Shown: in pieces, positions 43,369-50,785 of the stretch | Numbering within the stretch: position 1 is the stretch's first letter | Layout of the letters: the number at the start of each line of letters is the position of its first letter | NCBI RefSeq assembly: GCF_013249045.1 | Contig: NZ_JABRWP010000003.1 | Coordinates: 248,001 to 312,000, forward strand | DNA from: Winogradskyella eckloniae | Lineage (GTDB): Bacteria; Bacteroidota; Bacteroidia; Flavobacteriales; Flavobacteriaceae | Length of the DNA stretch: 64,000 nt | Direction of reading: 5' to 3' | Made by a program: the position numbers and the translations under genes | Notes under the pieces: generated by a model | The model's input: the letters and a program-made list of their open reading frames with translations, nothing else | Database searches by the model: none | What the model was told of the DNA's origin: nothing

Positions 43369-44715
43369 CTATCTCATAATTTTATTGGGGAAAACAACAG
43401 CGCTTTCATGTCCGTTTTCGCCTACTGCAGCAACTCCAAAGTATGAATTGTCAATGACAATTCCATTTAGGGTAAACTCTGTAATATTTTCTACATATCT
43501 GCTATGATCCCAAGTAGGTGATGTGGTATCTCGCCAATATATTTTGTATCCTTTTGCACCACTGACATTAGACCATTTTAATTTTGCTGAAGGTTCTACA
43601 ATGCCACCAATAGCTACTTCTGTAGGTGCTGGTGGAGCAGATGCAAGACTAGCTAATGTTATAGCATTAACTGCCGTTAATTTTTTACAATACTCAAAAT
43701 TTACATGCTCAAAAGTATCGCCATAATCAATCCCATTTTCTGTTCTTATATCTTGATGTTGTTGCGTATAGTTTTCATGAGCTTCCATAATTCTTATACC
43801 TGCAAATCCCATATCATTAAAAGGCTTGTGATGACCACCACGGCCAAAACGATCTAATCTATACACCAACATTGGGTTCATTTCTGGCATATAAGTAGTT
43901 GTCGTTTTATAGACATAGCGCGCTAATTGACGCGAAATACCATCAATTTCGCCTCCATAGTAACGACGTGTTCTATTTTGAATGGCTAATTTTTTAGGAT
44001 CTGTTTCTGCAGTTGTTGTAGGTTCAGAAAAAATGCGGAATGTACGGTTGTCAATGACGCCATCTACACCAGAAATATTGCCAATCATATCATTGTTTAA
44101 AACGCCAATAATGTCCCAGTTTTGTTCTTTAGCATAGTTTGCCAAACCTTGTCCACCAAATAAGCCTTGCTCTTCACCAGAAAGTCCAACATATATAATA
44201 CTATTGTCAAACTTATATTTAGACAATACGCGAGCCGCTTCTAATGCTCCAGCCATACCAGTGGCATTATCATTTGCGCCAGGTGCATCTGAGGTAAAGT
44301 CATTAGGATCTGTGACTCTTGAATCAATATCGCCACTCATTATGATATAGCGATTAGGATATTTAGTACCTTTTTGAATAGCCACAACATTAACCACGTT
44401 AACATCTTTGACGATACGTTGATTAGCACCTTTTTCTATAAAATTATTTTGAAAAAATACGTTAAGACACGTATTACAATCATTAGAAATAATATCGAAT
44501 TGCGATTTTATCCATCGTCTTGCGGCTCCAATACCTCTGGTTTTTGAGACGGTATCACTAAGGGTATGTCGTGTACCAAAGTCCGATAGTTTTTTTACGT
44601 CATTACGGAGGTTTTTCTCAGAAATAGCATCGATAATATCGTAGATTTTTTGATCTGTTTGTGCGAAAGAATTTAATACTAAAGTTAGGGTAAATAGTAA
44701 AATGTATTGCTTCAT
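43369..44715 (-). CDS. Exported M28-family aminopeptidase with C-terminal Fn3-like domain
   Basis: 448 residues, signal peptide ending NSFAQ. The M28 catalytic domain (about 100-345) has SGDIDSRV, SDAPGANDNATG, LSGEEQGLFGGQGLA and a final HxxF near the C-terminus of the domain. M28 co-catalytic zinc peptidases release N-terminal residues. The C-terminal 85 residues (EVAIGGIVEPSAKLKWSNVS ... GYKIYWRD ... YFGVAAVGENGHES) form a fibronectin type III-like module. It is located in a peptidase operon, three bases after the DUF6265 gene. Confidence 0.9.
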   Translation of the reverse strand: MKQYILLFTLTLVLNSFAQTDQKIYDIIDAISEKNLRNDVKKLSDFGTRHTLSDTVSKTRGIGAARRWIKSQFDIISNDCNTCLNVFFQNNFIEKGANQRIVKDVNVVNVVAIQKGTKYPNRYIIMSGDIDSRVTDPNDFTSDAPGANDNATGMAGALEAARVLSKYKFDNSIIYVGLSGEEQGLFGGQGLANYAKEQNWDIIGVLNNDMIGNISGVDGVIDNRTFRIFSEPTTTAETDPKKLAIQNRTRRYYGGEIDGISRQLARYVYKTTTTYMPEMNPMLVYRLDRFGRGGHHKPFNDMGFAGIRIMEAHENYTQQHQDIRTENGIDYGDTFEHVNFEYCKKLTAVNAITLASLASAPPAPTEVAIGGIVEPSAKLKWSNVSGAKGYKIYWRDTTSPTWDHSRYVENITEFTLNGIVIDNSYFGVAAVGENGHESAVVFPNKIMR

Positions 44716-44718
44716 ATT

Positions 44719-45870
44719 TTAGTCATTTATAAGCTTTAAAGTTCCGAAAATATTGGCGTCAATCCAACCTTTGTTTTTGTCTGTACCTTCAACATGTAGT
44801 GAGCCAATAAAATTTTCGCGTTCTATACTATAGTCATTATCGCAGTAGGCTAATGCGAAACCAATCAATTTATTGGTGTGTAATGTAATAGGCGTGTTAT
44901 CTGCGTGGTCGTTATACAAATCGTTATACAATGAGATTTTTACTTCCCATGTTGTTGTATTGTCTATAGTAACGCGTTTAGATTCTATATGAGAATTGTA
45001 CAACTTTCCTGTTTTATCTGTAGACATATCCACTACATTACCATCTAAAGCAATATGGTAGGCAAAGGCATTATGATTAAATTGATGTTCGCCACCACTA
45101 TTATCTTCGTCTACAAATATTTCTAAACAATCATCGTCCCACCATGCTGTTAATGGATCAACGTTATTATCAACTAACTTGTCGTCTGTAGTTTCTGCTA
45201 AAAGGTAAAGTGCATCTTCTGTCCAAGCAAGTTTATAACGACCAGAAAAATCTTCTGGTGTGTATGCATTGCCTAGCCAGGTTTGGTCTAAGGGTAACCA
45301 ATTACTATTTTTCCAAATAGTTTCATTTGCGATACCATCTATTGTAGGTTTAGCGGTTGCTTTTTTTACCGTTATAAACTGATTCATAGGTTTTGTGGGT
45401 TCATTTTTCCTTTTATAGTTAAATTTTACAGTTTCAGTTTTTCCTTTGTTGTCAATATCTACGTAGACGTTCATTTCATTTTTTGATACTTTCTCAAAAA
45501 CCATTCCTTCAAAAATGGCTTTGTTTTCTGTGATCTTAATCAAAGGAAAATCTACGGTTGCATCTTTAGATTCCCAACCTTTTAAATCCCATCTAAAATG
45601 CTTGAGTTGTAAAATGAGTGTGTTTTCTATTTCACGAATAACTTCAATTTCATAGAAGGAAACTTCGCCATTGTGTATCAATTTAAATGTAGCCATCATA
45701 GAACCACCAGAGGGTTCGCTCCAAATTTCTTCTGTAATACCACCAAAGGCTTCACCATGCCACGATCCAGAAATCCATGCTAGGTTTTCTAGTTTTGGTG
45801 CTAAGGTTTTTTCCTCTTGAGCTTGGCAAATTAAGGTAGATAGTAAAAATAGAATTATAATTTTTTTCAT
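44719..45870 (-). CDS. DUF6265-CBM9-like fusion, exported
   Basis: 383 residues with signal peptide (LICQAQ). The first half (about 25-150) resembles DUF6265: LENLAWISGSWHGEAFGGI, EEIWSEPSGGSMMATFKLIH. The second half (about 165-380) is a carbohydrate-binding CBM9-like beta sandwich: KPTIDGIANETIWKNSNWLP, YKLAWTEDALYLLAETTDD, WWDDDCLEIFVDEDNSGG. CBM9 domains bind sugars or reducing ends; here fused to a small lipocalin-like domain the ligand is unknown. It lies inside the peptidase operon. Confidence 0.8.
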   Translation of the reverse strand: MKKIIILFLLSTLICQAQEEKTLAPKLENLAWISGSWHGEAFGGITEEIWSEPSGGSMMATFKLIHNGEVSFYEIEVIREIENTLILQLKHFRWDLKGWESKDATVDFPLIKITENKAIFEGMVFEKVSKNEMNVYVDIDNKGKTETVKFNYKRKNEPTKPMNQFITVKKATAKPTIDGIANETIWKNSNWLPLDQTWLGNAYTPEDFSGRYKLAWTEDALYLLAETTDDKLVDNNVDPLTAWWDDDCLEIFVDEDNSGGEHQFNHNAFAYHIALDGNVVDMSTDKTGKLYNSHIESKRVTIDNTTTWEVKISLYNDLYNDHADNTPITLHTNKLIGFALAYCDNDYSIERENFIGSLHVEGTDKNKGWIDANIFGTLKLIND

Positions 45871-45877
45871 ATTTAAG

Positions 45878-47146
45878 TTATTGTATGAATGTCACTTTAG
45901 TAATTAATCCATTCTCTACTTCGTAGATAGCGACTGCATTAAAAATTTTGCCATTGGCAGTGACTTGCTCTTCATCAATTACTTTATTGCCAATGACGAT
46001 ACGTTTTTTAACAAATGCTCTTAAGTCTGGTACGTTTTCAAACCATGTTTTATAACTTTTTTGCATGGCTTCTTTGCCTTCAGAGCGCAAGGTGTTTGGG
46101 TAGTTGTATAGTTTTATGTTTTCGGCATAATCTTTCATAAAACCATCAATATCTCTAGAATTATAAGCGTCTAAATTTCTTTGAACGATTTGTTCAACCT
46201 CTGAAATTTCAGCAGTGTCATCAGTAACAGTATTTTGTGCTTCTACAGCGTCACTATTTGTGTCCTCAGTTACTTCTGTAGTAAGGTTAACATCGCCTAC
46301 TATTAATAAGTTTGAAGTTGAAGAATTCGCAGAAAGTCGTGTTATATTTTGAATGCCAGCTGAGGATAAATCGGCGACTGTTTTCCAGTTATTATCTTTA
46401 TTTAATGTCAATTTATAAAGGATATTGTCTTTTCCGGAAAGAATTGTTTTATCATCTAACCAACAAATATCTTCAACGCCTTGCAATGTGTTTGCAACAG
46501 TTTTGATATCTCCTGTCATTGGATTTAAGGACTTAATCTGCCATTGATCGTCATTTTTCTTTGAGATGAAACTTATGAGATTAGAATTTGGGATTTTATG
46601 AATTGATCTACCCGTATTTTCGTTAACCTTTATATGCACTTTACCTTCTATATCAAAAACATAAAGATTTAGATTAGCTTCTGTAATGACTGATGCTACA
46701 ATAGTTGAATCGTCATACCATGTATAGTAGGCTACAACCATATCTTGTATGAGTTCTGTAGATTGTCCGTTACTTAAACTATAAGCATATAAACGTTGTT
46801 TGCCGTCTTGATCTAAGCGTACTGCGGAAACTTCATGTTTATTTGGAATTTTTAAAGGTGTGTATTCGCTACCATCTGTATGGTTCACCCAAACCTTTGC
46901 CTGGTAACGTGTATCGTATTTAGCAATGTCAGTTTGGCCATTTCTTGTAGATGAAAAAATAATATAACGATCATCTAAAAACGAAGGTTGGTTGTCATAG
47001 CCTTCATTATTTGAAATATTTGTTGGGTTAAGCAATTCTATTTTAAAATCGTTAATTTTTAAATCGAAAAGTAATATTTCGGTGTTAGATTGTGAATACA
47101 AAATGGAAGAAAAAAAACTAAAAAAAAGAAGGTGTTTGATTTTCAT
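45878..47146 (-). CDS. TolB-like propeller fused to a SnoaL-like domain, exported
   Basis: 422 residues with signal peptide (SILYSQ). Residues about 30-290 are a TolB-type propeller (YDNQPSFLDDRYIIFSSTRNGQTDIAKYD opening blade: PSF, IIFSSTRNG, DIAKYD). A Thr/Asp/Glu-rich linker (about 290-325) leads to a C-terminal SnoaL-like/NTF2 domain (EQIVQRNLDAYNSRDIDGFM, YNYPNTLRSEGKEAMQKSY). It is the first gene of the five-gene operon. The combination is unusual; no enzyme activity can be assigned. Confidence 0.8.
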   Translation of the reverse strand: MKIKHLLFFSFFSSILYSQSNTEILLFDLKINDFKIELLNPTNISNNEGYDNQPSFLDDRYIIFSSTRNGQTDIAKYDTRYQAKVWVNHTDGSEYTPLKIPNKHEVSAVRLDQDGKQRLYAYSLSNGQSTELIQDMVVAYYTWYDDSTIVASVITEANLNLYVFDIEGKVHIKVNENTGRSIHKIPNSNLISFISKKNDDQWQIKSLNPMTGDIKTVANTLQGVEDICWLDDKTILSGKDNILYKLTLNKDNNWKTVADLSSAGIQNITRLSANSSTSNLLIVGDVNLTTEVTEDTNSDAVEAQNTVTDDTAEISEVEQIVQRNLDAYNSRDIDGFMKDYAENIKLYNYPNTLRSEGKEAMQKSYKTWFENVPDLRAFVKKRIVIGNKVIDEEQVTANGKIFNAVAIYEVENGLITKVTFIQ

Positions 47147-47181
47147 GATTGTTTTTTAGAAAGAACTAAAGATAGTAAAAT

Positions 47182-47214
47182 AAAAAAAGCCAATTCAAAC
47201 AAATGAATTGGCTT
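47182..47214 (-). terminator. Terminator of the beta-oxidation operon
   Basis: Read on the minus strand, stem AAGCCAATTC / GAATTGGCTT (10 bp, 8-base loop) precedes a run of seven Ts, 40 bases after the acyl-CoA dehydrogenase stop. Confidence 0.88.
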
Positions 47215-47254
47215 ACTAATTAGAATTATTTGAGTTAGTCTAATTATTGAATCA

Positions 47255-49063
47255 TTAGAAGCAGTACTTATTTTCTGCTTTTACTTTTTCAGCTATCTCA
47301 ATACGTAGATCTACAATATCTGGATAGTTTGTATATTTTGTAAAACGCTTAAGACCCATTAACATCATACGTTGTTCGTCGCCTTCAGCAAAAGAAATAA
47401 TACTTTCTTTTCCTTTTTCTTCAACGATATCTACAGCGTGATATAGGTATAGTTTTGCCATAGCAATTTGAGCAGATTGCTCTTTTTCGCTAGTGCGTTT
47501 TACGTTTTTCTCTGTTCTTAAAATTGCAGATTCTGCCATATAGATTTCAATTAAGATATCTGCAGCTGCAATTAATAATTGTTGGTGCTCTTCCAATTGA
47601 GGTCCAAATTTTTGAACAGCTCCACCAGCGACCATTAAAAAGGTTTTCTTAAGTTTTGCAATCATTTGCTTTTCTTCAGAAAATAATTCGGAATAATCTG
47701 GTGTATCAAACGAAGGAATACCCATTAATTCTTCCTGTACCGCTTGTGCAGGACCTAATAAATCGACATGACCTTTCATAGCCTTTTTTACTAACATACC
47801 AACAGCTAACATTCTGTTGATTTCGTTAGTTCCTTCGTAAATACGTGCAATACGAGCATCTCTCCAAGCGGCTTCCATTGGCGTTTCTTCAGAGAATCCC
47901 ATACCACCAAAAATTTGAATACCTTCATCTGCACAATTTTGTACATCTTCTGATACTGCTACTTTTAAGATTGAACATTCTATAGCGTATTCTTCTACGC
48001 CTTTAAGCTCTGCTTCCTGGTGTGTGTTACCAGCAGCTTCACGTAAAGCAATGCGGTCTTCAATATTTTTAGCAGCTCTATATGTTGCAGACTCACCAGC
48101 ATAAGCACTAGCTGCCATTTCTGCTATTTTAGTTTTTATAGCACCAAAATTAGATATTGGTGTTTTAAATTGTTTACGCTCATTTGCGTACTCAACTGCT
48201 GTTGTTAAAATTCGTCTTTGCGAATCTAAACAAGCCGCAGCCAATTTGATACGACCAACATTTAGGGCGTTCATTGCAATTTTAAAGCCTTCACCACGAC
48301 CAGCTAACATATTTTCGACTGGTACAACGGTATCGTTAAAAAATACTTGACGCGTAGAACTTGCTCTAATACCTAGTTTGTGCTCTTCTTCACCTAAAGT
48401 AATGCCGTTAGGATTATCGCCATCGTATTCTACAATAAATCCTGTAATGTTTTTATCATCTTCAATACGTGCAAAAACGATCATCAAACTACAGAAACCT
48501 GCGTTTGAAATCCACATTTTTTGCCCATTGATTTTATATGACTTTCCGTCTTCAGTTAATTCGGCAGTTGTTTTACCAGAATTAGCATCAGAGCCAGCTC
48601 CAGGTTCTGTTAAACAATATGCTCCAAACCATTCGCCAGAGGCCAGTTTAGGAACGTATTTTTGTTTTTGTGCTTCTGTACCATATAAGGTTATCGGCAT
48701 AGTACCAATGCCTGTGTGCGCACCAAAGGCTGTACTAAAAGATCCAGTACCCGAAGAAATATAGTCGCATGTTAATACCGTAGAGACAAAGCCCATTCCC
48801 ATTCCGCCATAAGCTTCGGGAACAGCAACACTTAAAAAGCCCATATCGCCAGCTTTTCGCATTACTTCTTCTGTTAAGGCGTAATCTTTAGCTTCAAATC
48901 TTGGTTTATGAGCAATAATTTCACGATCGTTGAATTCCATTACGGATTCTTTCATCATTGTTTGCTCTTCTGAAAAATCTTCAGGTGTGAATACATCTTC
49001 ACAATTTGTTTCTTTTACAAGGAATTGTCCTCCACGAAGGATGTCTTTTTCTTCTGTTGCCAT
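47255..49063 (-). CDS. Acyl-CoA dehydrogenase, long C-terminal-extension type
   Basis: 602 residues. The FAD-dependent core spans about 30-440: ACAD signatures YCLTEPGAGSDANSGKT and KMWISNAGF, the substrate-binding loop RGEGFKIAMNALNVGRI and IFGGMGFSEETPMEAAWRDA then RIARIYEGTNEINR. The predicted catalytic base is the Glu in YEGTNE. A 150-residue helical C-terminal extension resembles ACAD9/VLCAD-type enzymes. It catalyses the first step of fatty-acid beta-oxidation. Its operon is interrupted upstream by the four-helix-bundle unit. Confidence 0.94.
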   Translation of the reverse strand: MATEEKDILRGGQFLVKETNCEDVFTPEDFSEEQTMMKESVMEFNDREIIAHKPRFEAKDYALTEEVMRKAGDMGFLSVAVPEAYGGMGMGFVSTVLTCDYISSGTGSFSTAFGAHTGIGTMPITLYGTEAQKQKYVPKLASGEWFGAYCLTEPGAGSDANSGKTTAELTEDGKSYKINGQKMWISNAGFCSLMIVFARIEDDKNITGFIVEYDGDNPNGITLGEEEHKLGIRASSTRQVFFNDTVVPVENMLAGRGEGFKIAMNALNVGRIKLAAACLDSQRRILTTAVEYANERKQFKTPISNFGAIKTKIAEMAASAYAGESATYRAAKNIEDRIALREAAGNTHQEAELKGVEEYAIECSILKVAVSEDVQNCADEGIQIFGGMGFSEETPMEAAWRDARIARIYEGTNEINRMLAVGMLVKKAMKGHVDLLGPAQAVQEELMGIPSFDTPDYSELFSEEKQMIAKLKKTFLMVAGGAVQKFGPQLEEHQQLLIAAADILIEIYMAESAILRTEKNVKRTSEKEQSAQIAMAKLYLYHAVDIVEEKGKESIISFAEGDEQRMMLMGLKRFTKYTNYPDIVDLRIEIAEKVKAENKYCF

Positions 49064-49078
49064 GTTTTTATTAGATTA

Positions 49079-49507
49079 TTAGATACAAGAACCAAGAATC
49101 AAGACTATTTGAGTCTAGATTTGAAACTTGATATCATTTTTTGTATTTGTTTTATTTTGTCTTCTAATTCTTTAAATTTTTTTTCTGAAATGTAGTTTTC
49201 GTTAAAAGCAACATTCAGTTGTGTTTCCCATTCAAAAGCAGAACCCAAACTATGTTCTAAATAGGTTGCAAAATGTTTATTTGAGCTTTTACTTGAGCCT
49301 TCAGATATATTTGAAGGAATTGAAACAGCACATCTATTCATTTGACTCATGAGCCCATAGGTTTCAAACTTTGGAAAACTTCGAGTTATTTTATAAGATT
49401 CTGAAACCAACTCCATGCTTTCATTCCAAATTTTTAATTTCTTGAAATTATGCATAGTTTACAATCTATTTAGTCTTGATTCTAGGCTCTAAACCTCTTG
49501 TTTCTAA
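49079..49507. mobile_element. Putative inverted-repeat element carrying a four-helix-bundle gene
   Basis: A 429-base unit sits in the spacer between the thiolase stop codon and the acyl-CoA dehydrogenase gene. Its ends are TTAGATACAAGA (49079-49090) and TCTTGTTTCTAA (49496-49507), a 12-bp inverted repeat with one mismatch. A second, internal pair CCAAGAATCAAGACTA (49092-49107) and TAGTCTTGATTCTAGG (49471-49486) also has one mismatch. The enclosed gene's stop codon lies within the inner repeat. A related palindrome without a gene occurs at 50719-50785. No transposase is encoded, so any mobility would need a helper. Confidence 0.6.
49105..49455 (-). CDS. Four-helix-bundle protein (23S rRNA intervening-sequence protein family)
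   Basis: 116 residues. The family pattern is clear: FKKLKIWNESMELVSESYKI (helix 1), FPKFETYGLMSQMNRCAVSIPSNISEGSS (helix 2, in parts YGLMSQMNR and SIPSNISEG), KHFATYLEHSLGSAFEWETQL (helix 3) and a final basic helix. The family was first found in insertions in 23S rRNA genes; most copies, as here, are free-standing. Small pentameric bundle structures are known; function is not. It interrupts a metabolic operon on the same strand, enclosed by inverted repeats, which argues for insertion of the gene with its flanks. Confidence 0.9.
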   Translation of the reverse strand: MHNFKKLKIWNESMELVSESYKITRSFPKFETYGLMSQMNRCAVSIPSNISEGSSKSSNKHFATYLEHSLGSAFEWETQLNVAFNENYISEKKFKELEDKIKQIQKMISSFKSRLK

Positions 49508-50697
49508 TTTAAAAACTCAAACACGCCACAAGCCCCTTGACCGGTACCAACACACATGGTAACTGCACCATATTTTCCTTTCATGTCACGCTTACGCATT
49601 TCATAAAAAAGTTGTACAGATAGTTTGGCACCTGTACATCCTAATGGATGCCCTAATGCAATGGCTCCTCCGTTTACGTTAATGATATCTGGATTAAGGT
49701 TTAATTCTCTAATAACGGCTAATGATTGAGAAGCAAAGGCTTCATTCAACTCAATTAAGGCTAAATCGTCTTGTTTTAAACCTGCTTGTTTTAATGCTTT
49801 TGGTATGGCCTTTACGGGTCCAATTCCCATAATACGAGGCTCAACTCCTGCAGCAGCGTAGTTTACCATGCGCGCAACAGGTTCTAGATTTAATTCTTTA
49901 ACCATGTCTTCACTCATTACCATAACAAAAGCGGCTCCATCACTCATTTGCGAAGAGTTTCCTGCGGTTACACTTCCACCAGCAGCAAATACTGCTCTTA
50001 GTTTAGCTAAAGCTTCTTTGTTAGTTCCTGCACGAGGACCTTCATCTTTAGTAACTGTGTAAGATTTTGTTGCTTTTTTTCCGTTGGCATCTATATATGT
50101 TTGTTCAACTTCTATTGGTACAATTTGATCTTGAAAACGATTTTCTGCCTGTGCTTTTAACGCTTTCATGTGTGAGTTGTAGGCGAACTCATCTTGATCT
50201 TCACGAGATACGTTGAATTGTTGAGCTACTGCTTCTGCGGTATTTCCCATGCCCCAATAATAATCTTCGTGACCATTTTTTACAATGGCATCGTAATTTA
50301 ATTCTGGCTTAAAACCAGTCATTGGTACACTACTCATACTTTCCGCACCACCAGCGATGATGCAATCTGCCATACCTGCTTGAATTTTTGCTGTTGCCAT
50401 TCCGATAGTTTCAACTCCAGAAGAGCAAAAACGGTTAACGGTAACACCAGGAACATCAATCACTTCTAATCCCATAAGTGAGATTAAACGCGCCATGTTT
50501 AATCCTTGCGAACCTTCTGGCATTGCGTTCCCAACAATAACATCGTCAATACGCTTTGGGTCTAAACCTGGCAGTTCTTTCATCATGTATTTGATGGTTT
50601 CTGCTGCCAATTCATCTGTTCTTTTAAAACGAAACACGCCTTTTGGTGCTTTACCAACTGCGGTTCTGTATGCTTTTACTATATATGCTGTTTTCAT
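49504..50697 (-). CDS. fadA: Acetyl-CoA C-acyltransferase (3-ketoacyl-CoA thiolase)
   Basis: 397 residues from ATG 50697 (MKTAYIVKAYRTAVGK); an earlier in-frame ATG at 50733 would add unrelated residues. Thiolase motifs are intact: nucleophile Cys91 in NRFCSSGVETIG, the His in GGAIALGHPLGCTGAK, and the second Cys in CVGTGQGACGVFEF. It cleaves 3-ketoacyl-CoA to acetyl-CoA and shortened acyl-CoA, the last step of beta-oxidation. It follows fadB after the short palindromic spacer. Confidence 0.95.
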   Translation of the reverse strand: MKTAYIVKAYRTAVGKAPKGVFRFKRTDELAAETIKYMMKELPGLDPKRIDDVIVGNAMPEGSQGLNMARLISLMGLEVIDVPGVTVNRFCSSGVETIGMATAKIQAGMADCIIAGGAESMSSVPMTGFKPELNYDAIVKNGHEDYYWGMGNTAEAVAQQFNVSREDQDEFAYNSHMKALKAQAENRFQDQIVPIEVEQTYIDANGKKATKSYTVTKDEGPRAGTNKEALAKLRAVFAAGGSVTAGNSSQMSDGAAFVMVMSEDMVKELNLEPVARMVNYAAAGVEPRIMGIGPVKAIPKALKQAGLKQDDLALIELNEAFASQSLAVIRELNLNPDIINVNGGAIALGHPLGCTGAKLSVQLFYEMRKRDMKGKYGAVTMCVGTGQGACGVFEFLN

Positions 50698-50718
50698 TTT
50701 TATTTCTTTAAGATTTAT

Positions 50719-50785
50719 AGAATCAAGAGTCAAGAAACAAGATGATTATCTTGAATCTTAAGGTCTTGCTTCTTGTCTCTAATTT
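50719..50785. repeat. CAAGA-rich palindrome between fadB and fadA (gene-less form of the element)
   Basis: AGAATCAAGAGTCAAGAAAC then AAGAT, a 4-base centre GATT, and ATCTTGAATCTTAAGGTC then TTGCTTCTTGTCTCTAA form an imperfect inverted repeat. Its fadB-side end TCTTGTCTCTAA (50771-50782) matches the end of the 49079-49507 unit (TCTTGTTTCTAA) in 11 of 12 positions, and both start at the stop codon of the preceding gene. It overlaps the last bases of fadB. Confidence 0.6.

Noticed and set aside
48378..48764. A 128-codon plus-strand frame inside the acyl-CoA dehydrogenase gene
   Set aside because: It is antisense to strongly conserved ACAD motifs; no start signals or domain are visible.
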